This document shows, piece by piece, positions 1 through 9,345 of a stretch of 64,000 nt of DNA. The notes under the pieces were generated by a model. That model made no database searches. It was not told the origin of the DNA and worked only from the letters and a program-made list of their open reading frames with translations. The position numbers and the translations under genes were made by a program. Position 1 is the first letter of the stretch. Each line of letters starts with the position of its first letter. The stretch is from Mycothermus thermophilus (lineage: Eukaryota; Ascomycota; Sordariomycetes; Sordariales; Chaetomiaceae): NCBI GenBank assembly GCA_011316235.1, contig QQBE01000003.1, forward strand, positions 1,118,298-1,182,297. The letters are read 5' to 3'.

Positions 1-2
1 GG

Positions 3-581
3 TGGCTACATCCCGGAGCCGAACACTATGGTGCCGGTCCAGCTGGCAAGTGTTGGCATCTCGCACCCGAAGTGTCCGAGATCGCCGTCAGCGCTATAAG
101 CAGCATCATAATTCGGCGATACACCCTGCAACACAGAGGAACATACGAACAACAAGTATTGCCGTCCCTGAGTCTCCGAGCCTGTGTCGATCTCGACTAA
201 CCGCCGGAGATCCAGATTTTGGACTTGCCGGATGATGGAGACCCAGGGAATGACATACTGATACCGATCTCGCCTGAGTGGATGCTTCTTTTTTGTTTGG
301 CGTTCGGTTTCGCAGTCTCTTCATTTGCACACCGCCGGCAAGACAGGGACCCGTTCCAGACCGTCGTTTACATCACGGTCTTAGTGCCAGTCGCAGTTTG
401 GGGATACCATGAGACGTCAGACGCCCGTCTCGTGCTCCTAGAACTGATCCCCCTGGCCACATGCGTGGCTATGATCATCAGCATCACAGTTCATTCCTTG
501 TACCGGCATCTGCGGTCATCTATTCGTGTGTTTGGCGACGAGAAGAGGAGGATTTCAATCCAGAGCGATTGTACATATTAG
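3..581 (+). CDS. Four-helix membrane protein, family member A (5' end outside window)
   Basis: Function unknown. The frame is open from the window edge and the start codon lies outside. My model is join(<3..155,216..581). A TAA at 198-200 is in frame with both halves, and a 60-bp GT..AG intron (156..215, donor gtattg, CTAAC branch site just before the acceptor) removes it without changing frame. Four hydrophobic segments are visible: EVSEIAVSAISSIII, then WMLLFCLAFGFAVSSF followed by HRR, then VVYITVLVPVAVWGY, then LVLLELIPLATCVAMIISI followed by HSLYRHLR. A short charged tail ends at 581. The same order of helices and the motifs SSFAHRR, DP.Q..VY and HSLYR.LR occur in the copy at 4960-5625. 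If the intron is not real, this is a copy broken by one nonsense codon. No known domain family is recognised. Confidence 0.55.
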
Positions 582-912
582 GCATTCGTTTCCTTCGTCA
601 GGTTCATGATATTGGACATTGGAATAGATCTCTTCGGCGCGTACGGAAGGCAAGATACCTGAGATAATTCGGAAGAGTTGCAAGGCAGATAAACCGGATA
701 AGCTTGGCTGTTCTCGGCGGATCAATACTCACACCTTGCAGTTATTCTTTACATTTACATTACCTATATTTTGCCGTGAACCCTTACAAGCCTTTGATGG
801 ATGTACGGGTAGCTTATATGTCGCCGTGATGAGGATGCGGTTCGTGGAAGGTGATACGAGACAGGGGCATAATCCTCCTACTTGCACCTTTATCTAGATG
901 TGATGTCGATCA

Positions 913-935
913 GATCGGCAACACGTGGGACCCTG
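913..935 (+). repeat. 23-bp CACGTG-containing element, copy 1
   Basis: This stretch matches 6188-6210 at 22 of 23 positions, and weaker similarity continues about 8 bp upstream (gatca/gatcg). It carries the palindrome CACGTG at 922-927. It lies about 330 bp after the stop of membrane protein A, while copy 2 lies about 560 bp after the stop of membrane protein C. It may be left over from a segmental duplication or be a shared regulatory or 3' element. Confidence 0.6.
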
Positions 936-2379
936 TATCTTTTCCAGTGACCTGGAAACGGAATTCGGTAATATGACAAAAGTATCAGATCAATAAAGAG
1001 CCCACGAAAACTCGCCTGGGATGAATCGTGATCCAGCTGGACCTCAAGAGGACACTTACTCGATGTATTTAGATGCATATATGCGTGGCTGGTTCAGCCT
1101 GGTTATGAGACAGCAAAACGAATCCGTTAGTACTGCCATAATCAGTGCACCTTTTCTAGCGCCTCTGGCGTGTCACAGGTTATAACAGGTATCGAAGCCT
1201 CCGGATAAGTTCAGTTTACGGTATTACCGTAGGTTGGAGCAAGCTAGAAGGACAAGGTCTGCTTCAAGTTTTGAAATGATCCAGGTTAAAGTTCGAGAAA
1301 ATGCGGCCTGGAAAGGCAGGTCGATCAACTAGATATACCCAGAGTGTGGGCTGACAATAGGAAACTGAGGCAACTGTTATTGACTTGGTAACTCAGCCTC
1401 TACCATGTTAAGTTTCCACTGTTCGTTCGTACCGTTTAATTGCCTACCTATATTCCAAAACCAGTAATAAAAGTGGATGGATGACTATTACCGAGTTCCT
1501 TAGCAGAGCCAACTCTAATTCACCGAGTATTGAATATGGGACGATAAAAGGTAGATAATAACAACTCAGGATTTGTATTAAGATAGAGAAGACTGAACTG
1601 AGTCAAGACCCATTGCCGAGATGGCTGAGTCAACATCATGGTGCTGTGTAACCCAAGAAAGAACCAAATAACAGTCTACAATACACTGATAAGTCATGTT
1701 ATTCTCTTCATTCTTTTCCCAGTATCCATTCTCGAGAGTCGTGATGTGAAACCAACCATCCCAGGAGTAACTGTACAAAGTTAGAAATGCTTGGCTTAAA
1801 TGCGGAGTCATTATCAAAGGTAGGCAATACACACCGTGTGTAGGACTGAGTCCCGCAGTAATCGAACCCGCGAGTGAAGCATCTCAAACCGCTAGCACCG
1901 AACTTTCATCCCTGCACCTCCCGGCTGGAATCTTTGCCATTAGATGCTGCGGGTATGAGATGATCTCTGGTGGTCATTCTCGGTTGTGCAATGTATTATG
2001 GCTTGCGAGTCGTTGTGATGCCGAGTTCCCAGTAGGGGCCTTGTGTAGTGACATGTTGCATCCGCCGATGAGCAAATCAGCACACATACCAGAGAACTGC
2101 GGAGTAATTGCCGTCAGGATTAAACTCTGTACCATGGACAAGAGCCTCCTCCTCCATCCCAGGCTGGGCAAATACTAACCGTAAGTAGGGCAGGGCTTGC
2201 AAGAACACACTAATATCTTTCCTGACATGCGCCCTGCTGTTTTAAGCACTTCACTCAATGCTTTCAATGATTCCTAATAGTCGATTCCACATCAGATCAC
2301 TTCAAGGGTTATCACACCCTATAAAGTGCATGGCTGAGGCGTTAATAATATCGCCGGTTGTTGACGAGTGTGCCGGGGC

Positions 2380-2380
<1 letters not shown>

Positions 2381-2415
<35 letters not shown>
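2381..2415 (+). repeat. (AG)17 dinucleotide microsatellite
   Basis: Uninterrupted AG repeat of 35 bp in a non-coding spacer. It is likely length-polymorphic between strains. Confidence 0.95.
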
Positions 2416-2417
<2 letters not shown>

Positions 2418-2744
2418 TCGGTCATTTCGGTGGCTGGCAAAACCTCGAAGCAACGAAATGCCCTCAGGCTGGAAACGAGTGTCCGTCACGGCATTTGTAG
2501 ACCCAGGTGGATGTTCATACGGAGTGCTTCCTTGGGATATGCAAGGATGGACCGCAGCTTGTTTCTTCCAAGCATGAATACGGAACGAATGGGGACGTCA
2601 GGTATGTGACGAGTAAAAGGAATGTCTCATCCAACCTTGACCGGTGACCTGCTTAGCCTGTTCTGTTGGTTGCCAGGCCACAAGGAACAGCATTCACCAT
2701 GCCACGGATGCAGGTCGCGACTCGATTTGGGCAAGAGAGAGTAC

Positions 2745-3663
2745 TCAGTCACTCCTTTGCACAGGTTCGTGAAGGAATGGACGGGTTGAGAGTCCAGAGT
2801 CCAGGTCATCTGAGATTCCACTCAGTTGTGAGTCGAGGGCCTGGTCAATGTCCATGGTTTGCACGGATGGTTCAATTGGGATAGAACCAGGAACCACATG
2901 CACATCTTGGGACCTCCAGAAGCGTCGAATCGATTCGTCCCAATACGGCCTGACACTGCCTCGGACGTCGTGAAGGTTGATCCCAGAGCTGCCCTCACTG
3001 CCAGAGCATCTGGATGCCACCTGAGATGGCGGTCCTGTGATAAAACGAAGATCATTTGGGTCCTGTGATCGCGGGTTGCTCGGGAGTGGTCGTGTGGAAA
3101 CCGTCGTCGACCGTTCGCTCCCTAGCCGCATGGATCTATTATCATCATCGTTCGTGCGCCGCAGATATGGCAAAGCTTCGTCCACGCCAACGGTGATAAA
3201 ACTCATCACCGTGAGAATGAAAAGCAACCAAGGGAGGAGAGTCTCTCTTGATGGACCGGCTGACAAGACAATAAGGAGCATGAGGAGCACAAGAGTAGGA
3301 ATTGTGAACCTTCCGGTCCTGGGTTTTGTCAGTAAATACTCTAGCCAAACACAGAGTCGTAGGGGGACTGGCTCCGTACCGAATGAAAGGCTCCAGATGC
3401 AAGGCATGGAATACCGGGACAGCCAAGAAAAAGAGGGCCAGTGTCCTATAAGATTGAGCAAAGGTTAGCAATTGTTAAGCGTGAATAGCTACCGTGCCTT
3501 ACAGGGAGCGGAACCAAACTCCGCCTCGGTCGTCGGCCCATGGAAAGAAAACGGCCGTTCCAAGCATTAGGGCAGCGGAGCCAATCTTGAAGTTCTGACG
3601 AAGATCTCTCTCAGCCGGGGCCCCGGACCATGGCCTTGTTATTGGGGGAGCCCCAAGTTCCAT
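2745..3663 (-). CDS. Four-helix membrane protein, family member B, with long soluble tail
   Basis: Function unknown. Model: complement(join(2745..3318,3380..3445,3503..3663)), 266 aa. The ATG at 3663 is chosen because its context (tccaccATGG) is strong; the frame is open upstream but has no other ATG. Intron 3446..3502 (57 bp) has donor gtaagg and branch gctaac. Intron 3319..3379 (61 bp) has donor gtacgg and branch TACTGAC. Both are needed to join three frames. Four hydrophobic segments follow: IGSAALMLGTAVFFP, then LALFFLAVPVFHAL, then IPTLVLLMLLIVLSAG, then LLPWLLFILTVMSFITVGV with a basic YLRR end. About 135 hydrophilic, Ser/Arg/Asp-rich residues follow. Helix spacing and the Leu/Tyr-Leu-Arg-Arg exit resemble members A and C, but sequence identity is low, so membership rests on topology and position. 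It lies between the other two on the opposite strand. Confidence 0.6.
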
Positions 3664-4769
3664 GGTGGATGCGGTGATTGAGACCGGCGTCGGAGTATCA
3701 GTCGAAAACCGAGAGGACAAGCTGAGGGTGGATTAGGCAGATCAACATTCAATGGAAAGACGGGTGCGTGGTTTGGGTAATCGATAATATTAATGATCAG
3801 ATGTTGTCGATGATGGTTCGAGGATCTCGATGATGGCTCAAGTATCTTGATGAGGTTTCCAAGGTAAGCGCATGTGCTTCAACAATCGCGTTTCGGGTTC
3901 AGTTGTTCGAGGCGAGTGCTTGTCGGTATGGGCCAAGGGGTAAATGGGCGTAGGGAGTACAGCGAAAATATTGGAATAGAAGAAATGAATTCTATTCATG
4001 GAAGTTCCTGCGGAGAAAACAAGAGCCTGTTGAGACAGGGAGTGGGCACTCTTCTACCGAATGACAGAAGATGGCCGGACGCCTCATCGATATGAGAATC
4101 GAATTGACCCCTCCCTGTTTCTGGCTGGTGTTAATATCAGGCAAAACAGATACAAGGCATAGCGCTCCGAAAAGCTCCAAGCTCTCCTTCGCTGTGAGAG
4201 TTTCAGGGATAATAAGTAGGTATTATTTCTAACATTGGTTGCCTCGCAGTCCGGTGGTGCGCGCATCAAGGATGAGCAAGGCGAAAGGGTCGCCAACTGA
4301 ACCGCCTATCATCACAAAACCGTCCAATGGACAGGGGATTGATCGAAAATCCAACACTTTTTACGGGGTTATGTTGTTCTCGCGACAAAGTCTGGTGGCT
4401 CGCATCGTTAGCATCGGTTGCCTTCGAAATATGACGCGGCTCTGCTTGAGTTCACTTGTGAGTGCGACCAAGTAATTGGTCAAGAATCTCGGTGAGAAGG
4501 TAGCAGGACATCAGCCTTCGGATCAGCCCCTACCTGTAGAGATTTGCCCAGTTACTATGGGAATGCTGCATATCGCATGCATATTGGGAAGAGGTGGTTA
4601 GGGAAGTAGCCCAAAATGCCAGCCGTGTCCAAGTCAGCAAGACTGGGTGGTTGCCGACTCGGTTAAACCGGACTCTGGAAATACCAGAAGATTGGAATGA
4701 ATCAGGCGCTGGTTGGGATTTTTGATTCCAGGATTGGGGCTGTCCGGGTAATTCCCTCCCCGATCACGG
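3664..4769. other. Spacer between divergently transcribed membrane protein genes B and C
   Basis: This 1.1-kb stretch holds no supportable gene and should contain both promoters. It has direct repeats of a gatgatgg/tcgatgatgg type around 3785-3850. Nothing else is recognised. Confidence 0.5.
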
Positions 4770-4777
4770 TATATAAG
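4770..4777 (+). promoter_or_regulatory. TATA box upstream of membrane protein C
   Basis: TATATAAG lies 37 bp before the ATG at 4814 and 183 bp before the ATG at 4960. It is a perfect TATA consensus in a genome whose other genes mostly show pyrimidine-rich promoters. It suggests an inducible, well-defined start site near 4800, which favours a short upstream leader or an upstream first exon for gene C. Confidence 0.5.
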
Positions 4778-4959
4778 GTACATACCCTTGCCATCCAGGT
4801 TGGGAGAAAAGCCATGCGTGTGCAGCAGAGCCTCATCTTCGTCTTGTGCGTTGTCAAGCGAACAGGTATCACTTGCTGATCCCGACTCTTCTCAATCCTC
4901 TTTTGACTCTTAGAACCTACCCACTTAACAGTAACGAAATTCATGAAGTGGTTCATGAA

Positions 4960-5625
4960 ATGCCACCATTGCTATGTCTCCTCCAACCTCGCCCCAGATC
5001 AGTTGACTCACCACCACCAGGTGATGGGCATCTGGTAGCTGAGGTTTCGCAGATCTTGATGTGCGTGCTCTGCAGCATGGTCATCTGGATGTTCACCCTT
5101 CAAAACAGACCTCAAAGCGCAAACCTACCGGTTCGTCTCCGAACTCTCTCCGTACCTCAACATATGTCACCTAACCTGGTGATGAACCCTAAGGTGTTTC
5201 ACTGGCCTAGTGTCCAACAAGGCGCGGAGGTTGACGATCCCGCCTTCTTTCGTCCGCCACCGGGCCTCATGCTCTTCTCTTGCTTAATGTTCGGCTATTG
5301 CGTTTCGTCGTTCGCCCATCGGAGACACAGACGCGACCCCCTCCAGCCTATGGTTTACTTCATCATCCTGGCAACCGTTGCAGTCGTCGGGTATGGCGTG
5401 ACAGCCGATGCTCACCTCGTTCTGCTAGGGTACCTGCCCTGGGCCACTTGCGCAGCCATGGTCATCAGCATGGTTGGCCACAGCCTGTACCGTCGTCTGA
5501 GACCAGTGGATCGCGAGATGTGCGACGAGGAAAAGCGGAGCGAGAAGGACTCAAGGAACCTAATCCAGTGTGTGGGGATGCCGCTGGATTCAAAGGTCGC
5601 CATGACGATCGATGACCAAGGTTGA
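4960..5625 (+). CDS. Four-helix membrane protein, family member C
   Basis: Function unknown; 221 aa from the first in-frame ATG at 4960. Helices: VSQILMCVLCSMVIWMF (about residues 26-42), GLMLFSCLMFGYCVSSF followed by HRRHRR, MVYFIILATVAVVGYGV, and LGYLPWATCAAMVISMVGHSLYRRLR. A short polar tail ends the protein. Against member A the motifs GHL..EVS, CL.FG..VSSFAHRR, DP.Q..VY, LPWATC.AM.IS..HSLYR.LR are shared, so the two are clearly homologous. The start is uncertain. An ATG at 4814 just after the TATA box opens a hydrophobic signal-like stretch (residues MRVQQSLIFVLCVV) ended by a plausible donor at 4866. Only a weak acceptor ending at 4948 joins it in frame. Member A has its putative intron between helices 1 and 2; here that region is simply open. 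Codon use looks normal. Confidence 0.7.
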   Translation: MPPLLCLLQPRPRSVDSPPPGDGHLVAEVSQILMCVLCSMVIWMFTLQNRPQSANLPVRLRTLSVPQHMSPNLVMNPKVFHWPSVQQGAEVDDPAFFRPPPGLMLFSCLMFGYCVSSFAHRRHRRDPLQPMVYFIILATVAVVGYGVTADAHLVLLGYLPWATCAAMVISMVGHSLYRRLRPVDREMCDEEKRSEKDSRNLIQCVGMPLDSKVAMTIDDQG

Positions 5626-6772
5626 GCTCATGGAAGCTCTCAATGGCAATGGGAATAACACACTGTAAACATCTTGCGTCAAACTCGTCGGGTTGATTAT
5701 GAGATGCGGTTTCTTTACGCTCTCATACTGCGGCTTTGACCTAAGTCCTCGGTCAGGCAGACTGAACTGTCACAACATCTCACCATTTCCATGAACATAT
5801 TCTCAGCCATCACGCAACTGGATGAATATGAGATGGATTTGGGAGATAAACAGGGGTAGGGTACCCACCTGAGATATTGGTTTTTTGCAGCACACCCACC
5901 TCATGGCATGTCAACGAGAAATCTTGTCTTTGTCGACGGTCACATGAGTCTTTCCATCCTTGAAGTACATGGTGAAATACATCGTGGTTGGAGAGGGTTG
6001 TCATTTCATATTATTTTGATTTACATTATCAGATTGTCATCTATTCTAGTTGAATCGATTTTCCCCATTCGAGGATGCGTTCTTATCTGTACGTACTCCG
6101 TAGTCTAATCCAGTATGTATCCGGAAGACGTGCAACAAAGGCCATGTCCTTGTGTCCGACGTTCATCTGAAACCACGAGGTTGATCGGATCGGCAACACG
6201 TGGAACCCTGGATCGGGTTTCGTCCCGGCTTTCGGGGAACGGGAAGAGTGGGGCCGATCGGGACAACAAGCGGAATGCCAAGACCCGTATTGGGACCACA
6301 CCCGGGTGCCAAGACCTTGCCAGCCGCCCAGCCACCTGGAAACAGCATTCTGTGTGGCAGAGGCCGTTGCTTGGGCAGCCGCCGATTTCCCAACCTCCTC
6401 AAAAACACCGCCAACCTTGGAAACAAAACGAGAGATAATCCTTGCCCGCCTGAAGCTGAGCCGCCGGATCTGATTGTGAGACCCACAGGCGGATGACGAC
6501 AGCTTTGAGGAGGCTGGTGAGGTCGTCGACATTCCGATCTTTAAATCGCTTCACACGATGACATACCCCTGACACATCCCACGCTCTCTTTTTTTTTTCC
6601 CGTGGAATGCCACGTACAAAGTAGATTGGCATTATCCTCGGGCTCCAACTTCTTCCTTTGTCTCACAATTGCATTGTCTTTGAACTTCCAAGTCGTGAGC
6701 CAACCATCACCAAACACCTCCCCTATTACTCGGCATCGGCAACCTGCCGTCGAGTCCCGTCTACCAACGAAC
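5626..6772. other. Spacer between membrane protein C and the GH16 gene
   Basis: Overlapping 60-150-codon frames on both strands (for example the minus frame 6083-6532) have no recognisable content and no supporting splice pattern. The 3' part, about 6540-6772, should be the GH16 promoter and leader. It contains the second CACGTG element. Confidence 0.5.
6188..6210 (+). repeat. 23-bp CACGTG-containing element, copy 2
   Basis: It is identical to 913-935 except for one base (A here, G there) and carries CACGTG at 6197-6202. See copy 1 for the context. Confidence 0.6.
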
Positions 6773-8222
6773 ATGTTTACACGAGGATGGAGGAGAGCGG
6801 CTGCTGCCGCTGCCGGCGCCGTCACTCTCTTCAGCAACACAGCAATCGGACAAACATGGTCAGCATGTAACCCGCTACTCACTAGTAAGTCAACTCCCAT
6901 CTCCAGCAGATGAGGCATCCAAAAAAACTAACAACCCTCCCCAGGTGGCTGCCCCGCCAACACCGCCCTCGGCATGACCATCAACGTCGATTTCACCCAA
7001 GGCGAAGTCAACTCCTTCGTCCCCAGCGGTGGCAACCCAACCTACGGGCCCGACGGCGTCAGCTTCACCGTCGCCGGGTCCGGCGACTCCCCGCAACTCA
7101 CCAGCATCTTCTACATCATGTTCGGCCGCGTCGAAGTGACCATGAAAGCCGCCCCGGGCGCCGGCATCGTCAGCTCTCTCGTCCTCCTCTCCGACGCGCT
7201 CGACGAGATCGACATTGAATGGCTCGGCGCCGACGCCAACACCATGCAGACCAACTTCTTCAGCCGCGGCCGGCCCATATACACCAACGCGCAGTTCAAC
7301 CCGGCGCCCAACAACCAGGCCGAGTTCCTCACCTACATCATCGACTGGACCAAGGACCGCATCGTCTGGTACGTCGGCGGTACCGTCGTGCGCACCGTCA
7401 CCTTCGCCGACGCCGGCGACCAGTACCCGCAGACGCCCATGCAGGTCAAGTTTGGCGCCTGGTCCGGCGGCGACCCGGGCAACCCCCAGGGCACCATCGA
7501 GTGGGCGCGCGGCCCGACCGATTACTCCCAGGGCCCCTTCAGCATGGTGGTCCGCTCGGCGCGCATCACCGACTACTCGACCGGCAAGGCCTACTACTAC
7601 AGCGACCAGTCCGGGACGTGGCAGTCGATTCGGTCCGAGGGCGGCGAGATCAACGGCAACGCGAACGGCGCGGCGCCCGTCGAGACCACGGCCAGCGCAG
7701 CGCCAGAGACTACCTACACCGCCTCCCCCACCATCCCGCCGGGCGGCATCATCGGCCACACCTCTGCCGGGTCCACGGTGATCCGCACCGTCGGTCCCAT
7801 CCCCTCCGGTTGGGTCATGACCTCGGATGGCAAGGTCGTGCCGGTTGGTTCGAGTACTGTAAGTACGTGCCTTTTACCATAAACATCTTGCTTGTCTTCA
7901 ATGGCGATGGCACATAATTACCCTAACCTCATCTTGATAAGACTAAAATGCTAACACAAAAGGACAACAGACACCCCCAACCTCCTCGCCATCTTCGGAC
8001 TCGGACTCGGACTCCTCCTCTTCCGGCTCTGGCAATAATAACGGCCAAACCACGTTCGGTACAAGCGTCCTCCCCGCCGGCAGCACCGGAAGCTCGGACT
8101 TCTTCCCGACGGCCGCGCCCCCGATGGACAGCGGCGTCAAAATGGTGCCCTCGGCATTGGTACCCCTCATAACGGCGCTTTTCTCATCTGTTTTCTTCCA
8201 CTTCCTCTGTTTGTTGGTTTGA
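6773..8222 (+). CDS. GPI-anchored CRH-type GH16 transglycosylase
   Basis: Cell-wall enzyme of the CRH/UTR2 family (GH16), which in known members cross-links chitin to beta-1,6/1,3-glucan. Model join(6773..6884,6945..7858,7971..8222), 425 aa. A hydrophobic Ala-rich signal peptide covers residues 1-26. The family cysteines follow (WSACNPL..., then GCPAN after intron 1). The catalytic box DEIDIEWLG sits near residues 122-130 with the two glutamates and the aspartate of the GH16 E-x-D-x-x-E motif intact. The core ends near residue 240, followed by a Ser/Thr/Pro-rich stalk with a DSDSDS tract. The last about 18 residues are hydrophobic (LVPLITALFSSVFFHFLC), as expected of a GPI signal. Intron 6885..6944 has donor gtaagt; intron 7859..7970 has donor gtaagt and branch gctaac. 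The extracellular wall or outer membrane leaflet is the expected site. Confidence 0.93.
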
Positions 8223-9345
8223 ATTGGGCTGGGTTAGAATGGAATGGCAATGGGATAGATCGTTGGGACTGGTGGCTTGTTTCTTCCGGGTTCAGATTCC
8301 ACTATTCTCTCTTACTATTTTTCATTAAGCCTCTGTGAATTGGGGCATCAGGCGCTGGAGTTTGTTTGGTTTGCATTCGGCGGCGTTATAAGGCAGCATT
8401 GACTTGACGTGGTAAATGATTGGCATCATGATTTGAAACGCATGTAGATAGTGTCACTCGCATAGCCCGACTTTTTCATCTCAAGCGGTTGGATGCACCA
8501 CGGGGCAACCCAGATGGTGCAGACGAACGAAGCATGGCAGGACGGGTATCAATGAATAAGATGGGATGACAAGACTTCCGTCAAGACACATCACATTGCG
8601 TGCCCATCTCACGGTATTATTGCAGAAACCATCGATTGTTCAACTCAACGCCGTTTTGCTGCTTCCTCTGACTTCTCTCTCCCCATGCAAACTAACGCAG
8701 CGGCGAGCTACCTCAAGGTGGTAAAACTCTGCAGAGCCTACTCTCTCGGCCTTTCTCAACCCAAACAACGCAGCCAACCCCCCAACCCCTGAACCCTCTG
8801 TCCTCACTCATCCTCTCCTCCCCATTTCCAAGCAAAGCCATGCTCATCCCATTGCTATGACGCCGCCACCCCAGCCAGTAACATTTAATGCAGCGCGAAA
8901 ACGGCCTTGAGGTCCCTCGGCTTCTTCATGACTTGCGAAAACCACCGGTAAAGTAAAAGCAGAATACATCCTCCCCCGCCTGCCATGGTACCCAGGTTCA
9001 TCGTCGAATACAACGAGAGGGAAGAAAACAAATCAACACGCGCCCGAAACCCTTCTCTGCAAACGCCGCCGCTGTGCATCCCATCTTTAAAGCCACCGCT
9101 CTTCCCTAGGTGTTCGCCCAGTTAAGCCGGCCATAGGGTCTTTGCGTCAGGAGGTAAGAACCTCCGACAGCGCTGGACCAGCCCAGGCTTCAAATGCGGC
9201 ACACCGTGTTTTTCCATTCCCGCGCGGGAGCTCGTGTGAAATAAATGTCGTCCGAGAGCAAATCAGGAAAGAAAGCTCGCATAGTATACAAACGCAACGC
9301 CCATGTCGTCTCCCTTCTGGTCCTCCAGTGCGCCAGCGGTTGAAG
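8223..9345. other. Convergent spacer between GH16 and topoisomerase I genes
   Basis: Both neighbouring genes end here, so this stretch should hold two 3' UTRs and terminators. No credible frame is present. Confidence 0.6.

Larger units (their letters stand above)
582..2744. other. Gene-poor spacer
   Basis: No frame longer than about 85 codons and none with recognisable content. The stretch 1080-1850 is noticeably more AT-rich than the coding regions. It contains the CACGTG element at 913-935, a tRNA-like B box at 1859-1869 (minus) with no foldable tRNA around it, and the AG microsatellite at 2381-2415. Confidence 0.6.

Noticed and set aside
1849..1905. tRNA-like sequence on the minus strand with GGGTTCGATTA
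   Set aside because: The B box is close to consensus, but no acceptor stem pairs and the T stem has a mismatch; at most a decayed fragment.
4846..4959. Extension of gene C to 4846
   Set aside because: The codon at 4846 is GTG, not a normal fungal start; the first in-frame ATG is 4960.
6083..6532. 149-codon minus frame and neighbours as a gene
   Set aside because: No recognisable content, overlaps five other frames, and no splice pattern supports it.
6890..7759. 289-codon minus-strand frame
   Set aside because: Antisense to the GH16 gene, Gly/Val/Asp-rich shadow.
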